Positions 34,533-42,874 of a stretch of DNA of 64,000 bases are shown piece after piece; the stretch's first letter is position 1; every line of letters begins with the position of its first letter. The DNA comes from JAPLST01 sp964397565. Its GTDB lineage: Bacteria > Auribacterota > UBA3054 > JAPLST01. Where the stretch lies: NCBI GenBank assembly GCA_964397565.1, contig CAYNJC010000016.1:32210-96209 (forward strand), read 5' to 3'. A model generated the notes under the pieces. The model ran no database searches, was not told the DNA's origin, and saw only the letters and a list, made by a program, of their open reading frames with translations. The position numbers and the translations under genes are program-made.

Positions 34533-35834
34533 ATGCATGAAGCGACACTGCGACAAGAGATTCTGGCGTTAGTCCACGCATTTGGCGAGGAGCGTCAGCG
34601 TGCACGGCGGGACGTGACGCCAGTCCACTACGCCGGGCGGGTGTATGGGCCAGAAGAGATGGTGAAATTGGTGGATGCCAGTTTGGATTTCTGGCTGACG
34701 GCGAATCGCTATGCGGATGAGTTTGAGAATCGTCTGGCGGAGTATGTCGGTGTAGCAGACTGCGTCTTGGTTAATTCGGGCTCCTCGGCGAATCTAGTGG
34801 CGTTCAGCACGTTGACCTCGCCCAAACTGGGGGCGCGGCGGATCAGGCCGGGCGACGAAGTCATTACAGTTGCGGCGGGGTTTCCGACCACGGTCAACCC
34901 GATTTTGCAACAGCAGGCAGTGCCGGTATTTGTGGATGTCAGCTTGGGCGATTATGTGGCCATACCAGAGCGGGTGGCGGCAGCGATTGGCCCGCGGACG
35001 AAGGCAATCATGATGGCGCACACGCTGGGTAATCCGTTTGACGTCACGGCGATTCTTACGCTGGCACAGCAACATGATCTCTGGTTGATCGAGGACAATT
35101 GTGACGCGTTGGGCAGTCGCTATGGCGGCAAACTCACGGGTGGTTTTGGTCATTTGGCAACGTGCTCATTTTATCCGGCGCATCACATTACATTGGGTGA
35201 AGGTGGCGCGGTGTTGACGCATGATGAGGATCTGGCGCGGATTGCGCGGTCGTTTCGCGACTGGGGCCGCGACTGCTATTGCAGCGGCGGCGAATCCAAC
35301 ACGTGTGGCAAACGCTTCAGTCAGCAATTTGGCACGCTGCCGTTGGGCTATGACCACAAATATGTCTACTCGCACATTGGCTACAACTTGAAAGTGACCG
35401 ACATGCAAGCAGCGATTGGTTGTGCGCAGTTAGACCGGCTTGCAGCCTTTGTGGCGGCGCGCCAGGAGAATGTTGCGGCGCTGCACGCGATGCTGGCGCC
35501 CTATCAGGATCGCTTGCTGCTGCCCCGGGCGACGCAGAACAGTGAGCCGGCTTGGTTTGGTTTTCCGATCACGGTATGCGCAGAGGCAGGCTTCAGGCGC
35601 AATGATTTGACGCGCTTTCTCGAAGAACGGGAGATCGAAACCCGCAATCTGTTTTGTGGCAATCTCCTGCGCCATCCGGCTTATGCGGAGATTCCGCACC
35701 GGGTCGTTGGCGATCTGACGAATACGGACAGCATCATGAACAACACCTTTTTCATTGGTGTGTATCCGGGCATAACGCCGGCACAGCGTGACTATGTTGC
35801 CGAACAATTCACCGCTTTTTTTGCAGCGCAGTAA
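34533..35834 (+). CDS. rfbH: CDP-4-keto-6-deoxy-D-glucose 3-dehydratase (E1)
   Basis: A 433-residue PMP/[2Fe-2S] enzyme that removes the C3 hydroxyl in CDP-3,6-dideoxyhexose synthesis (abequose, paratose, tyvelose, ascarylose). The PLP lysine is replaced by His (SFYPAHHITLGEGG, His217/218), the hallmark of E1. The iron-sulfur ligands follow the E1 pattern C-x57-C-x-C-x7-C exactly, at Cys190, Cys248, Cys250 and Cys258. DegT-family landmarks include NSGSSANLVAFS and LIEDNCDALGSRYGG. Length matches RfbH/AscC. Six nt downstream lies a reductase, followed by rfbF and rfbG, completing the pathway core. Its placement after a TATAAT box suggests a sub-operon start. Confidence 0.95.
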   Translation: MHEATLRQEILALVHAFGEERQRARRDVTPVHYAGRVYGPEEMVKLVDASLDFWLTANRYADEFENRLAEYVGVADCVLVNSGSSANLVAFSTLTSPKLGARRIRPGDEVITVAAGFPTTVNPILQQQAVPVFVDVSLGDYVAIPERVAAAIGPRTKAIMMAHTLGNPFDVTAILTLAQQHDLWLIEDNCDALGSRYGGKLTGGFGHLATCSFYPAHHITLGEGGAVLTHDEDLARIARSFRDWGRDCYCSGGESNTCGKRFSQQFGTLPLGYDHKYVYSHIGYNLKVTDMQAAIGCAQLDRLAAFVAARQENVAALHAMLAPYQDRLLLPRATQNSEPAWFGFPITVCAEAGFRRNDLTRFLEEREIETRNLFCGNLLRHPAYAEIPHRVVGDLTNTDSIMNNTFFIGVYPGITPAQRDYVAEQFTAFFAAQ

Positions 35835-35839
35835 ACAGC

Positions 35840-36556
35840 ATGGCGACCCCCAGCAAGATACCGGCAACGGTTGCAGAGATCATCCCGCATGGCGCGGAAA
35901 CCTACTCGGTGTTACTCGTGCCGCAGCAGCGCATGCCGCGCTTCAAACCCGGTCAGTTCCTGCATTTGGCGCTGGATCCATATGATCCCTCACGGCATTG
36001 GCCGGATTCACGCGTGTTTTCCATTGCATCGCCGCCGGACGTGTTGCCCGTGCGGCTGCTGTATTCTGTCGTTGGCCGTTACACACGGCGGATGGAGCAG
36101 GAATTGAAGCCCGGCAAAGCGGTGTGGTTGAAATTGCCGTATGGTGAATTTGTGATCAACGCACAGCGCGAGACGGTCTTGGTGGCGGGTGGCACGGGCG
36201 TGTCGGCGTTTACTGCTTTCCTTGGCACGCTGCCCGGCTTGGCAACAGCGGCGCCAATAACCTTGCTCTACGGCGCGCGCATACCGGCTTTGCTGGTGTG
36301 TCGTGATCTGCTCGAAGGCTGGCGTGCTGCCGCCCCGGCACTGGCGATTCATTATTATTCTGAAACGGAGGCGGACGGTAACACTATTGCATGTGGCCGG
36401 CTTTCCTGTCAGGCGGCATTCAATGCCGCATGTGATCCGCAGCAAGCATTGTTTTATTTTTCCGGGCCGCCGGCAATGCTGCAGTATTTCACCGAACAAA
36501 TGCACAAGGCGCATGGCATCGCCCGTGAACGCTTGCGCATTGATGCATGGGAATAA
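35840..36556 (+). CDS. FAD/NAD(P)H reductase, E3-like but without a ferredoxin domain
   Basis: A 238-residue ferredoxin-NADP+ reductase-type flavoprotein. The FAD-binding motif is RVFSIASPP (about residue 55), with GRYTRRM and the LPYGEF loop. The NAD(P)-binding motif is LVAGGTGVSAFTAF (about 115) and the C-terminal end has FSGPPAMLQYF. Its position between rfbH and rfbF makes it the electron donor for RfbH, equivalent to E3 (AscD/RfbI). Known E3 proteins are ~330 residues because of an N-terminal plant-type [2Fe-2S] domain. Here the chain starts directly with the flavin domain and there is no room upstream (rfbH stops 5 nt before). Electrons must pass directly or via another ferredoxin. Confidence 0.8.
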   Translation: MATPSKIPATVAEIIPHGAETYSVLLVPQQRMPRFKPGQFLHLALDPYDPSRHWPDSRVFSIASPPDVLPVRLLYSVVGRYTRRMEQELKPGKAVWLKLPYGEFVINAQRETVLVAGGTGVSAFTAFLGTLPGLATAAPITLLYGARIPALLVCRDLLEGWRAAAPALAIHYYSETEADGNTIACGRLSCQAAFNAACDPQQALFYFSGPPAMLQYFTEQMHKAHGIARERLRIDAWE

Positions 36557-36557
36557 T

Positions 36558-37343
36558 ATGAAAGTGGTGCTACTTGCAGGCGGCCAAGGCATGCGCATTC
36601 GCGAAGAAACCGAGTTTAAGCCCAAACCAATGATCGCAATCGGTGAACGGCCGATCATCTGGCATATCATGAAGATGTATGCGCAGTATGGCTTTAATGA
36701 TTTTGTGGTGTGTCTGGGCTACAAGGGGCACGTGCTGAAGGACTACTTCCTGAATTTCGATATATTGAATGCGGATGTCACCGTGCGGCTGGGGCGAGGG
36801 ATGCACCGCGATGTGACCATCAATGACACGCACGGCGAGGAAAACTGGACGGTGACCTTGGCGGACACCGGGCTGGCGGCGATGACCGGCGCACGGCTGG
36901 CACGAGTGCGCCGCTACATTGACAGCGCCCTCTTCATGATGACCTATGGTGACGGCGTCAGCAATGTGGACGTGGCAGCGGCCGTGGCGTTTCACAAGCG
37001 GCACGGTAAAATCGCGACCGTCACCGGCGTCTATCCGCCGTCGCGCTTTGGGGACATGGTGGTACAAGGAGACCGCGTGGAGCGCTTTCTTGAGAAAGCA
37101 TCGGTCGGGACAAGTTGTATCAATGGCGGGTTCTTTGTCATGGATCAACGTGTGTTTGACTATGTCAGTGACGATGACACCTGCACATTTGAGCGCGAAC
37201 CGATGGAACGCTTGGCGCGCGATGGCCAGTTGATGGTGTATCATCACCGTGGTTTCTGGCAGTGTATGGACACGATCCGCGATTTGAAGTTGCTGGAAGA
37301 GCTGTGGCAAAGTGGGCAGGCGCCCTGGAAGGTGTGGCCATGA
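36558..37343 (+). CDS. rfbF: Glucose-1-phosphate cytidylyltransferase
   Basis: A 261-residue nucleotidyltransferase that makes CDP-glucose from CTP and glucose-1-phosphate. The N-terminus MKVVLLAGGQGMRIREET is the signature loop, followed by KPKPMIAIGERPIIWHIMK. Further conserved pieces are YGDGVSNVD, VTGVYPPSRFGDM and INGGFFVMDQRVFDY. The ATG at 36558, one nt after the reductase stop, gives the family length (257-261); the upstream in-frame ATG at 36303 lies inside the reductase and is rejected. The stop overlaps the rfbG start (ATGA). Confidence 0.95.
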   Translation: MKVVLLAGGQGMRIREETEFKPKPMIAIGERPIIWHIMKMYAQYGFNDFVVCLGYKGHVLKDYFLNFDILNADVTVRLGRGMHRDVTINDTHGEENWTVTLADTGLAAMTGARLARVRRYIDSALFMMTYGDGVSNVDVAAAVAFHKRHGKIATVTGVYPPSRFGDMVVQGDRVERFLEKASVGTSCINGGFFVMDQRVFDYVSDDDTCTFEREPMERLARDGQLMVYHHRGFWQCMDTIRDLKLLEELWQSGQAPWKVWP

Positions 37344-38443
37344 CCGGTGAGCCAACCATGCATGCGCATTCAATCAATCCTGAGTTTTGGCGCGGGCGGC
37401 GTGTGTTTCTGACCGGGCATACGGGTTTCAAGGGGGCCTGGCTCAGTATCTGGTTGCATGCGCTGGGCGCGCACGTGGTTGGGTATGCACTCGACCCGCC
37501 CACGTCGCCGAGTTTGTTTGCGCTGGCGCGCGTGGCGGAGTTGCTGGAATCGCATAGCGGCGATGTGCGCGATGCTGCCGGTTTGGCAACTGCCCTGCAG
37601 GCTGCGCAACCGGAAGTGGTGCTGCACATGGCGGCCCAGTCGCTGGTACGCGAGTCCTACAAGGCGCCGGTGGAGACCTACGCAGTCAATGTGCTGGGGA
37701 CAGTGCATGTGCTGGAAGCCATTCGCCATTGTCCGGGTGTAGGTGCCGTGGTCGTCGTCACGACCGACAAATGTTATGAAAATCGGGAGTGGTGGTGGGG
37801 CTATCGCGAGGATGAGGCGCTGGGCGGCTACGATCCCTATTCTAGCAGCAAGGCGTGCGCAGAACTGGTGACCAGTGCCTACCGCACGTCGTTTTTTCAC
37901 CCGCGTGACCACGCGCGACATGGCGTCGGCATTGCGACGGCACGGGCGGGCAATGTCATTGGCGGCGGTGACTGGGCGGACGATCGCTTGGTGCCGGACT
38001 GCATGCGCGCCCTGCTTGCCGGCCTGCCCATCAGTGTGCGGAATCCGGGGGCCATGCGCCCATGGCAGCATGTGCTTGAACCGCTCAGCGGCTATCTCCG
38101 GCTGGCCGAGCTGCTGTATGCAGATGGGCCGGCGTACGCCGAGGCATGGAATTTCGGGCCCTATGACGAGGATGTTCAACCAGTGCAGTGGCTGGCCGAC
38201 TATGTCTGCCGACGCTGGGCAAGCGCGACAGCGACCGTGGTCAGCGGCGTGCAGCCACACGAGGCAAAATATCTGAAATTGGATTGTTCAAAAGCGCGTG
38301 CACGTCTCGGCTGGCGGCCGCATTGGCGGTTGTCCGATGCGCTGGATCGCGTCCTTGAATGGACGCGGGACTATCAGCAGCACGCCGATGTCCGCGCCAC
38401 CTGTCTGCGGCAAATAGCCGAATATCTTGCGGCATCGGAATGA
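37340..38443 (+). CDS. rfbG: CDP-glucose 4,6-dehydratase
   Basis: A 367-residue extended SDR that converts CDP-glucose to CDP-4-keto-6-deoxyglucose, the substrate of RfbH. Motifs are FWRGRRVFLTGHTGFKGAWL (NAD-binding TGxTGxxG), HMAAQSLVRESYKAPVETY, TTDKCYENREWWWGYREDE and the catalytic YDPYSSSKACAE (YxxxK). RAGNVIGGGDWADDRLVPD is typical of RfbG. I chose ATG 37340 (ATGA overlap with rfbF); an ATG at 37358 is possible. The longer reading from 37262 overlaps rfbF. Confidence 0.96.
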   Translation: MTGEPTMHAHSINPEFWRGRRVFLTGHTGFKGAWLSIWLHALGAHVVGYALDPPTSPSLFALARVAELLESHSGDVRDAAGLATALQAAQPEVVLHMAAQSLVRESYKAPVETYAVNVLGTVHVLEAIRHCPGVGAVVVVTTDKCYENREWWWGYREDEALGGYDPYSSSKACAELVTSAYRTSFFHPRDHARHGVGIATARAGNVIGGGDWADDRLVPDCMRALLAGLPISVRNPGAMRPWQHVLEPLSGYLRLAELLYADGPAYAEAWNFGPYDEDVQPVQWLADYVCRRWASATATVVSGVQPHEAKYLKLDCSKARARLGWRPHWRLSDALDRVLEWTRDYQQHADVRATCLRQIAEYLAASE

Positions 38444-39408
38444 CCCGCGTTGCCAAACACCCGCGCAGTGTGTTAGTGACAGGTGCGGCGGGATTCATCG
38501 GCAGCCATTTGTGTAACCATTTAGGGCGCGGTGGATATCGCGTCATTGCGCTGGATATGCCGGGTATCTCGTGGTGGCGCTTGGATGCGTTGCAGGTAGT
38601 CTGTCAACGCGTCCATTTGAACTTGCTGGATCGGGCGGGCGTGGCCGCGCTCATTGAGGATCATCAGCCCATTGACTGTGTGTACCATCTCGCAGCGCAC
38701 ACCGATGTCGTGCGATCAGTCGAGTTGCTGGATGACATGATTGCGGCCAATATTATGGGCACGCAGAACTTCTTGCATGCCTGTCGCAACAAAGTTGGTC
38801 GTTGTGTGGTAATCGGCACATGTGAAGAATACGGTGACGGTGACGTGCCGTTTTCCGAACAACAACGGGAGCGTGCGGTATCTCCCTATTCCTGGTCGAA
38901 AATCTGCACGACCCATTTGGCCCAACTCTATGCCCGGCTATTTGATCTGCCGGTCGTGGTTGCGCGTCCCTTTCTCACGTATGGTCCGCTGCAACTCAGC
39001 GCGATGTTAGTCCCGGCCGCAATCCGCGCTGCATTGACGGGCGCCGATTTTCCGATGACGCCGGGCGAGCAAACCCGCGATTTCAACTACGTTAATGACA
39101 TCGTTGCCGGACTGATTGCGGTGGGTGAGGCACCGGATGTTGAGGGCGATATTTTCAATCTGGCGACGGGCAGTGAAATGCACGTGCGCGATGTGGTCAG
39201 CTTGATCTATGGGCTATGCCACAGCAGTCGGGTGCCGGAGATCGGCACCTTGCCCTACCGGCGTGGCGAGACCATGCGATTTTACGGCAATGCGACGGCC
39301 GCGCACAAACAGCTGCACTGGCATGCGCAGACAGCATTGGAGGAGGGCTTAACCCACACGATTGCCTGGTACCGCCGCTATCTGCAGCAAGGGGAGCACG
39401 CACCATGA
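38440..39408 (+). CDS. SDR-family CDP-dideoxyhexose reductase/epimerase candidate
   Basis: A 322-residue extended SDR with TGAAGFIGSHLCNHLGRGGY, HLAAHTDVVRSVELLDDMIA, CEEYGDG, catalytic YSWSKICTTHLAQ and FNYVNDIVAGL. Following rfbF-rfbG directly (ATGA overlap), it most plausibly performs the last step on the RfbH/E3 product: C4 keto reduction to CDP-paratose or CDP-abequose (RfbS/RfbJ role). A C2-epimerase (RfbE) is less likely because the reductase step would then be missing. Sequence alone does not settle this. The next gene overlaps it again (ATGA). Confidence 0.8.
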   Translation: MTRVAKHPRSVLVTGAAGFIGSHLCNHLGRGGYRVIALDMPGISWWRLDALQVVCQRVHLNLLDRAGVAALIEDHQPIDCVYHLAAHTDVVRSVELLDDMIAANIMGTQNFLHACRNKVGRCVVIGTCEEYGDGDVPFSEQQRERAVSPYSWSKICTTHLAQLYARLFDLPVVVARPFLTYGPLQLSAMLVPAAIRAALTGADFPMTPGEQTRDFNYVNDIVAGLIAVGEAPDVEGDIFNLATGSEMHVRDVVSLIYGLCHSSRVPEIGTLPYRRGETMRFYGNATAAHKQLHWHAQTALEEGLTHTIAWYRRYLQQGEHAP

Positions 39409-40358
39409 AACTCATTTCGATTGTCATTCCGGTGTACAACGAGGGTGAAAATGTTGACACCATGTATGCGCGCGTCAGTGCGGTCTTTGCCGGCGAATTG
39501 TCTCGGTATGACTGCGAAATAGTGTTTTCGGACAATTGCAGCACGGATGACACGTATGCGCGGATCGAACGCTTGCATGCGGCCGATGCACGGGTCAAAG
39601 GGCTTCAATTGAGCCGGAATTTCGGCTATCAGGCCAACATTCTGACGGGCTACATGAATGCCCGTGGTGATGCGGTTGTGCAAATGGATGCCGATGGGGA
39701 AGACCCGCCGGAAGTTATCGTGCAGCTGGTCGCAGAGTGGCAGCACGGGTGCCAGGTTGTGTATGGGGTGCGGATCAAACGGCAGGAGTCGGTCTGGATG
39801 CAATGGCAACGGCGGCTCTTTTATGGCCTGCTGAACCGGATTGCGGCCATCAGTCTGGTGCCCGGCGCCGGTGATTTTCGTTTGCTGGATCGGGCAGTGG
39901 TGGATATTCTGTGCCAACGATTTCTGGAACGCAATCCGTATCTTCGCGGTCTGACATCCTACATTGGTTTCCGCCAAGCCGGCGTGCCTTATGAGCGCGG
40001 CCGCCGCCTCAAGGGTGCATCAAAATTCAGTTACATGGCATATGTGCGCTTGGGCTGGGACGCAATCACCTCGTTTTCGCATGTGCCCCTAAAAGTTGTC
40101 TCGGCGTTGGGTCTGGCTATGTCGGCAGTTGCCTTGGTGGGCATTGTGTTTTATTTCGGCCTGTTTTTTGCGGGCATGGTCGCGGCCAAAGGCTTTACCA
40201 CGCTGATCCTGGTGATTCTTTTCCTGTCCGGCACACAATTGCTTTGCCTTGGTATTCTGGGTGAATATATTGACCGCATTTTCGATGAAGTGAAAGCGCG
40301 CCCGCGCAGCATTGTCACGTCCAGTTGTGGATTTCAAGGCGAGGTGCGCAGTGCCTAA
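39405..40358 (+). CDS. GtrB/ArnC-like polyprenyl-phosphate glycosyltransferase
   Basis: A 317-residue family-2 glycosyltransferase. The N-terminus is ISIVIPVYNEGENVDTMYAR. FSDNCSTDDT and QMDADGEDPPE follow, then SRNFGYQANILTGYMNARGD and GAGDFRLLDRAVVD. Two C-terminal membrane helices (about 228-295, e.g. VALVGIVFYFGLFFAGMV) end the fold. This is the layout of enzymes that load undecaprenyl phosphate with a single sugar, which then serves GT-C transferases in the periplasm. The two multi-spanning proteins at 30171 and 40437 are natural users. The start overlaps the upstream SDR stop (ATGA). Confidence 0.92.
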   Translation: MKLISIVIPVYNEGENVDTMYARVSAVFAGELSRYDCEIVFSDNCSTDDTYARIERLHAADARVKGLQLSRNFGYQANILTGYMNARGDAVVQMDADGEDPPEVIVQLVAEWQHGCQVVYGVRIKRQESVWMQWQRRLFYGLLNRIAAISLVPGAGDFRLLDRAVVDILCQRFLERNPYLRGLTSYIGFRQAGVPYERGRRLKGASKFSYMAYVRLGWDAITSFSHVPLKVVSALGLAMSAVALVGIVFYFGLFFAGMVAAKGFTTLILVILFLSGTQLLCLGILGEYIDRIFDEVKARPRSIVTSSCGFQGEVRSA

Positions 40359-40436
40359 CGCTTGCATAAGGTCGATCGGTGACTATCGCAGAAAGGTCTC
40401 AAACGCGAGACGATTGCCATATCATGTAACTACAAC

Positions 40437-42620
40437 GTGCGCGTAAGCATGGCCACGGAAGGAATGCAACAACGTATTCAGAAGGTGGCGCCATTGCTGG
40501 TGCTGGTGCTGGTTGTGGTAGCAATGATGTCGCCGGTGTTAGTTGATGGGCGGCCCGGAATACTGGACGCGCCAATCATATGCAGCGTATGTCGCGCGAC
40601 CACGTGGCATGAACCGGCTCAGTTGCTGAATATCATGGGTTTTGGAAATCAAGCGCGGCCGCTCCAGTTTCTGGCATTTCTGCCCGCGTTTTTTTCGAAG
40701 CTGCCGATTGTCTATCATGTTTTCCAGAACGGAGTGCTTTTGCTTTTGACATGCGTTATGGCGTTTCGGATCATATCCTTCTTTATCGGCAATCAATGGC
40801 TGACGCTGGTGGCGGTCTTTTGTGCGCTAGTGACGGCATCGTTCACGTCTAATTACTATGTATTATGGACTATGGAGCCCTACATGCTGTTTGGCATGTA
40901 TGGCGTGTTGTTCGTGTTGGTGCGGCTGACCGGCACTCCGGTACTGTCACGCGGGGCGTGGTGGTGGTACAATGGCGTCGGGGTTGTGTGTGCCATGTAT
41001 GCGATAGGTGTGAAGGAACCAGGCGTGATGGCGTATGTCGTGTGCGTTGCAGCGGGATTGCTGCTGGTGCGGCTTGGGGGGCTGGGGTGGCGAACGGGAT
41101 TGCAGCGTTGCTGGCCGGTGGCGGTTGGGGCGACGTTGGTGGCTGTATTAGTGATCGTGGTGTTCTTGACCAACAAAGGGGTGTATGACGCGAGTGGGAC
41201 GGGCGGGTATAGTTTGGCGCTGACGCTGCTACAGGAGTCAGTGGGGCGGTTTGCACGGCATTTTGTGGACACGGCACCGCATGCGTTGCTGGCGGTGCCG
41301 GCATGGATTTTTGTGGTATTGATGTACGAGGTGGGGAAGAACAATGAACAGGAGCGGCAGGCGCTGCGGGCGGCGCTGACAGGTGCGGGAATATTTTTTG
41401 TGATTGCGGTGGGCATGGCGGCGATCTATGTGCCATGGCAGGTGTTTGACACACGCTATTTGCTGCTGTCCAGCAGCAGCGCGGTCATGGCGACGGTGCT
41501 GACGATATACGCCTTGAGCGTCGTGCTGCGGATGCGCATTCATGCGCTGTGGCAGCTTGTGACGATGAGTCAGCTTCTGCTGCTAAGCACGCTACTGGTG
41601 TTGCATGTACTGTTTACACTGGCCATCGGGCCATTGTCACGTGGTCTTGTCAGCCACAAGTTTGCGTGTGCCTACGATGACATGTTCCGGTATGTGGCGG
41701 CGCAGACGCCCAGTAACGGCACGGCCTATTTCATAATGAATAGCAAGTTTGCCGAGCCAATCGAGAATGCACGCCTCGGAATGCGGCTGTTTTACGATCG
41801 TCCGGATATCTATTGCGCTTTTCCGCAGACACCGGTGGCGTTTCTGGAGAATGGACTGGTGGCCGTCACCAGCCTCAAGGATTTCGCGTTCAATTATTCG
41901 CGCATGCCGGTGCATGCCGGTGCGAGCGCGAAGTTCAGGCAGATGATCAGAAACGATGTGCGGTTTGTGCTAGTGACAGCATTTGTGTATCGCACGTCCT
42001 TGCTGTATGTGCGGGATGAATATAATGTGCCGCAGTATAAGGCGTGGTGGGGGATTCCGGCGTTTTGGGAATTGAGGCGCGGCGTGTATCATTTTGGCTG
42101 GAACGTCTACCGCTTCGCCGGCAGCGGAGCAGCGCGCCAAGCAGCCACGACATTGGCGGCGTGCGGTGAAGACATTGTGCGCGATGGCAGTTTCGCGCGG
42201 GGATGGCAGTGTTGGGAAGCGCAGGATGCGCGCATGACGCAGGCCATTGCAATGGTGGCGGCGGATGCGCCCGGCGCCGGCACGGCGCTGCGCCTGAAGC
42301 ACCTGCGCGGGCCGATGCTGCATGTGCGACAACTTGTACGGTTGGATGCCGGAAACGTCTATCGGTTGAGCGCTGTAGCCAAGATGGTTGCGCCGGCATA
42401 TCCGGAGGTGCTGGGGGCGCGTCTGGCGGTGTTCACGCCCGATCGAAGAGAAGTTGGCGTGGCCTGGGACTATGTACGGCCGAACGAATGGGAGCGGCAG
42501 CACGTGGTATTCACGAATGCAGTGAGCGGCGGTGCGGTGGTGTATGTGGAACTGAGCAGCAGAAGCGGCGCGCGCACGGCATTGGTGACGGAGGTGCGGC
42601 TGGAGAGGGTAGCAAGGTAG
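40437..42620 (+). CDS. Multi-spanning glycosyltransferase-like protein with C-terminal carbohydrate-binding-like module
   Basis: A 727-residue protein. About ten membrane helices occupy residues 15-400. A periplasmic-type region follows (410-580). A C-terminal domain (about 580-727) runs from IVRDGSFARGWQCWEAQ to ALVTEVRLERVAR. That domain is homologous to the one in the protein at 33723. The membrane part resembles GT-C/O-antigen transferases in shape but has no clear DE motif, so catalytic identity is uncertain. The start is GTG 40437 or ATG 40449; an ATG at 40464 has GGAAGG too close to be useful. The stop codon is provided by a repeated word GCAAGGTAG that also ends the PHP gene at 50304. 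Confidence 0.7.
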   Translation: MRVSMATEGMQQRIQKVAPLLVLVLVVVAMMSPVLVDGRPGILDAPIICSVCRATTWHEPAQLLNIMGFGNQARPLQFLAFLPAFFSKLPIVYHVFQNGVLLLLTCVMAFRIISFFIGNQWLTLVAVFCALVTASFTSNYYVLWTMEPYMLFGMYGVLFVLVRLTGTPVLSRGAWWWYNGVGVVCAMYAIGVKEPGVMAYVVCVAAGLLLVRLGGLGWRTGLQRCWPVAVGATLVAVLVIVVFLTNKGVYDASGTGGYSLALTLLQESVGRFARHFVDTAPHALLAVPAWIFVVLMYEVGKNNEQERQALRAALTGAGIFFVIAVGMAAIYVPWQVFDTRYLLLSSSSAVMATVLTIYALSVVLRMRIHALWQLVTMSQLLLLSTLLVLHVLFTLAIGPLSRGLVSHKFACAYDDMFRYVAAQTPSNGTAYFIMNSKFAEPIENARLGMRLFYDRPDIYCAFPQTPVAFLENGLVAVTSLKDFAFNYSRMPVHAGASAKFRQMIRNDVRFVLVTAFVYRTSLLYVRDEYNVPQYKAWWGIPAFWELRRGVYHFGWNVYRFAGSGAARQAATTLAACGEDIVRDGSFARGWQCWEAQDARMTQAIAMVAADAPGAGTALRLKHLRGPMLHVRQLVRLDAGNVYRLSAVAKMVAPAYPEVLGARLAVFTPDRREVGVAWDYVRPNEWERQHVVFTNAVSGGAVVYVELSSRSGARTALVTEVRLERVAR

Positions 42621-42870
42621 CAAGGTGTGAAGGTGCGGCGCGGCGCGCCTGGGTAAAGTCGTTCACGGCAGTGGACTTGAAAACAGTCCAAACCGTGCGG
42701 CTTGGCCACCTTCTGCTGGTAGTCTGTTGCTGAACTCGCGGCGGGCCGAGGTCGACGCCCTCGGCTACATGCTGCAACTGGGAGCGGGGCTTCCAGCCAT
42801 CCGCGCCGATAGTGAGAATAGCCAGGCCAGCTCCAAGTAGCCCTGCAACCTAAAACGTAAAACCTAAAAC
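42621..42870. other. Intergenic region with short-word repeats
   Basis: 250 bp between convergent genes with no gene. GGTAGCAAGGTAGCAAGG straddles the preceding stop (42607-42624). Repeats of AAAACGTAAAACCTAAAAC at 42848-42874 run into the nfo stop codon. A GGACT/AGTCC stem near 42672-42690 was checked as a tRNA fragment and rejected. Confidence 0.55.
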
Positions 42871-42874
42871 TCAG
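42848..42874. repeat. AAAACGTAAAACCTAAAAC short-word repeat
   Basis: Imperfect tandem of the word (A)AAAC(C/G)T overlapping the last codon and stop of nfo. The same words occur at 24584-24606. Confidence 0.65.

Noticed and set aside
42672..42700. A tRNA-Ser-like anticodon arm (GGACT TGAAAAC AGTCC).
   Set aside because: The 7-nt loop has no U at position 33, and no acceptor, D or T arm pairs around it.
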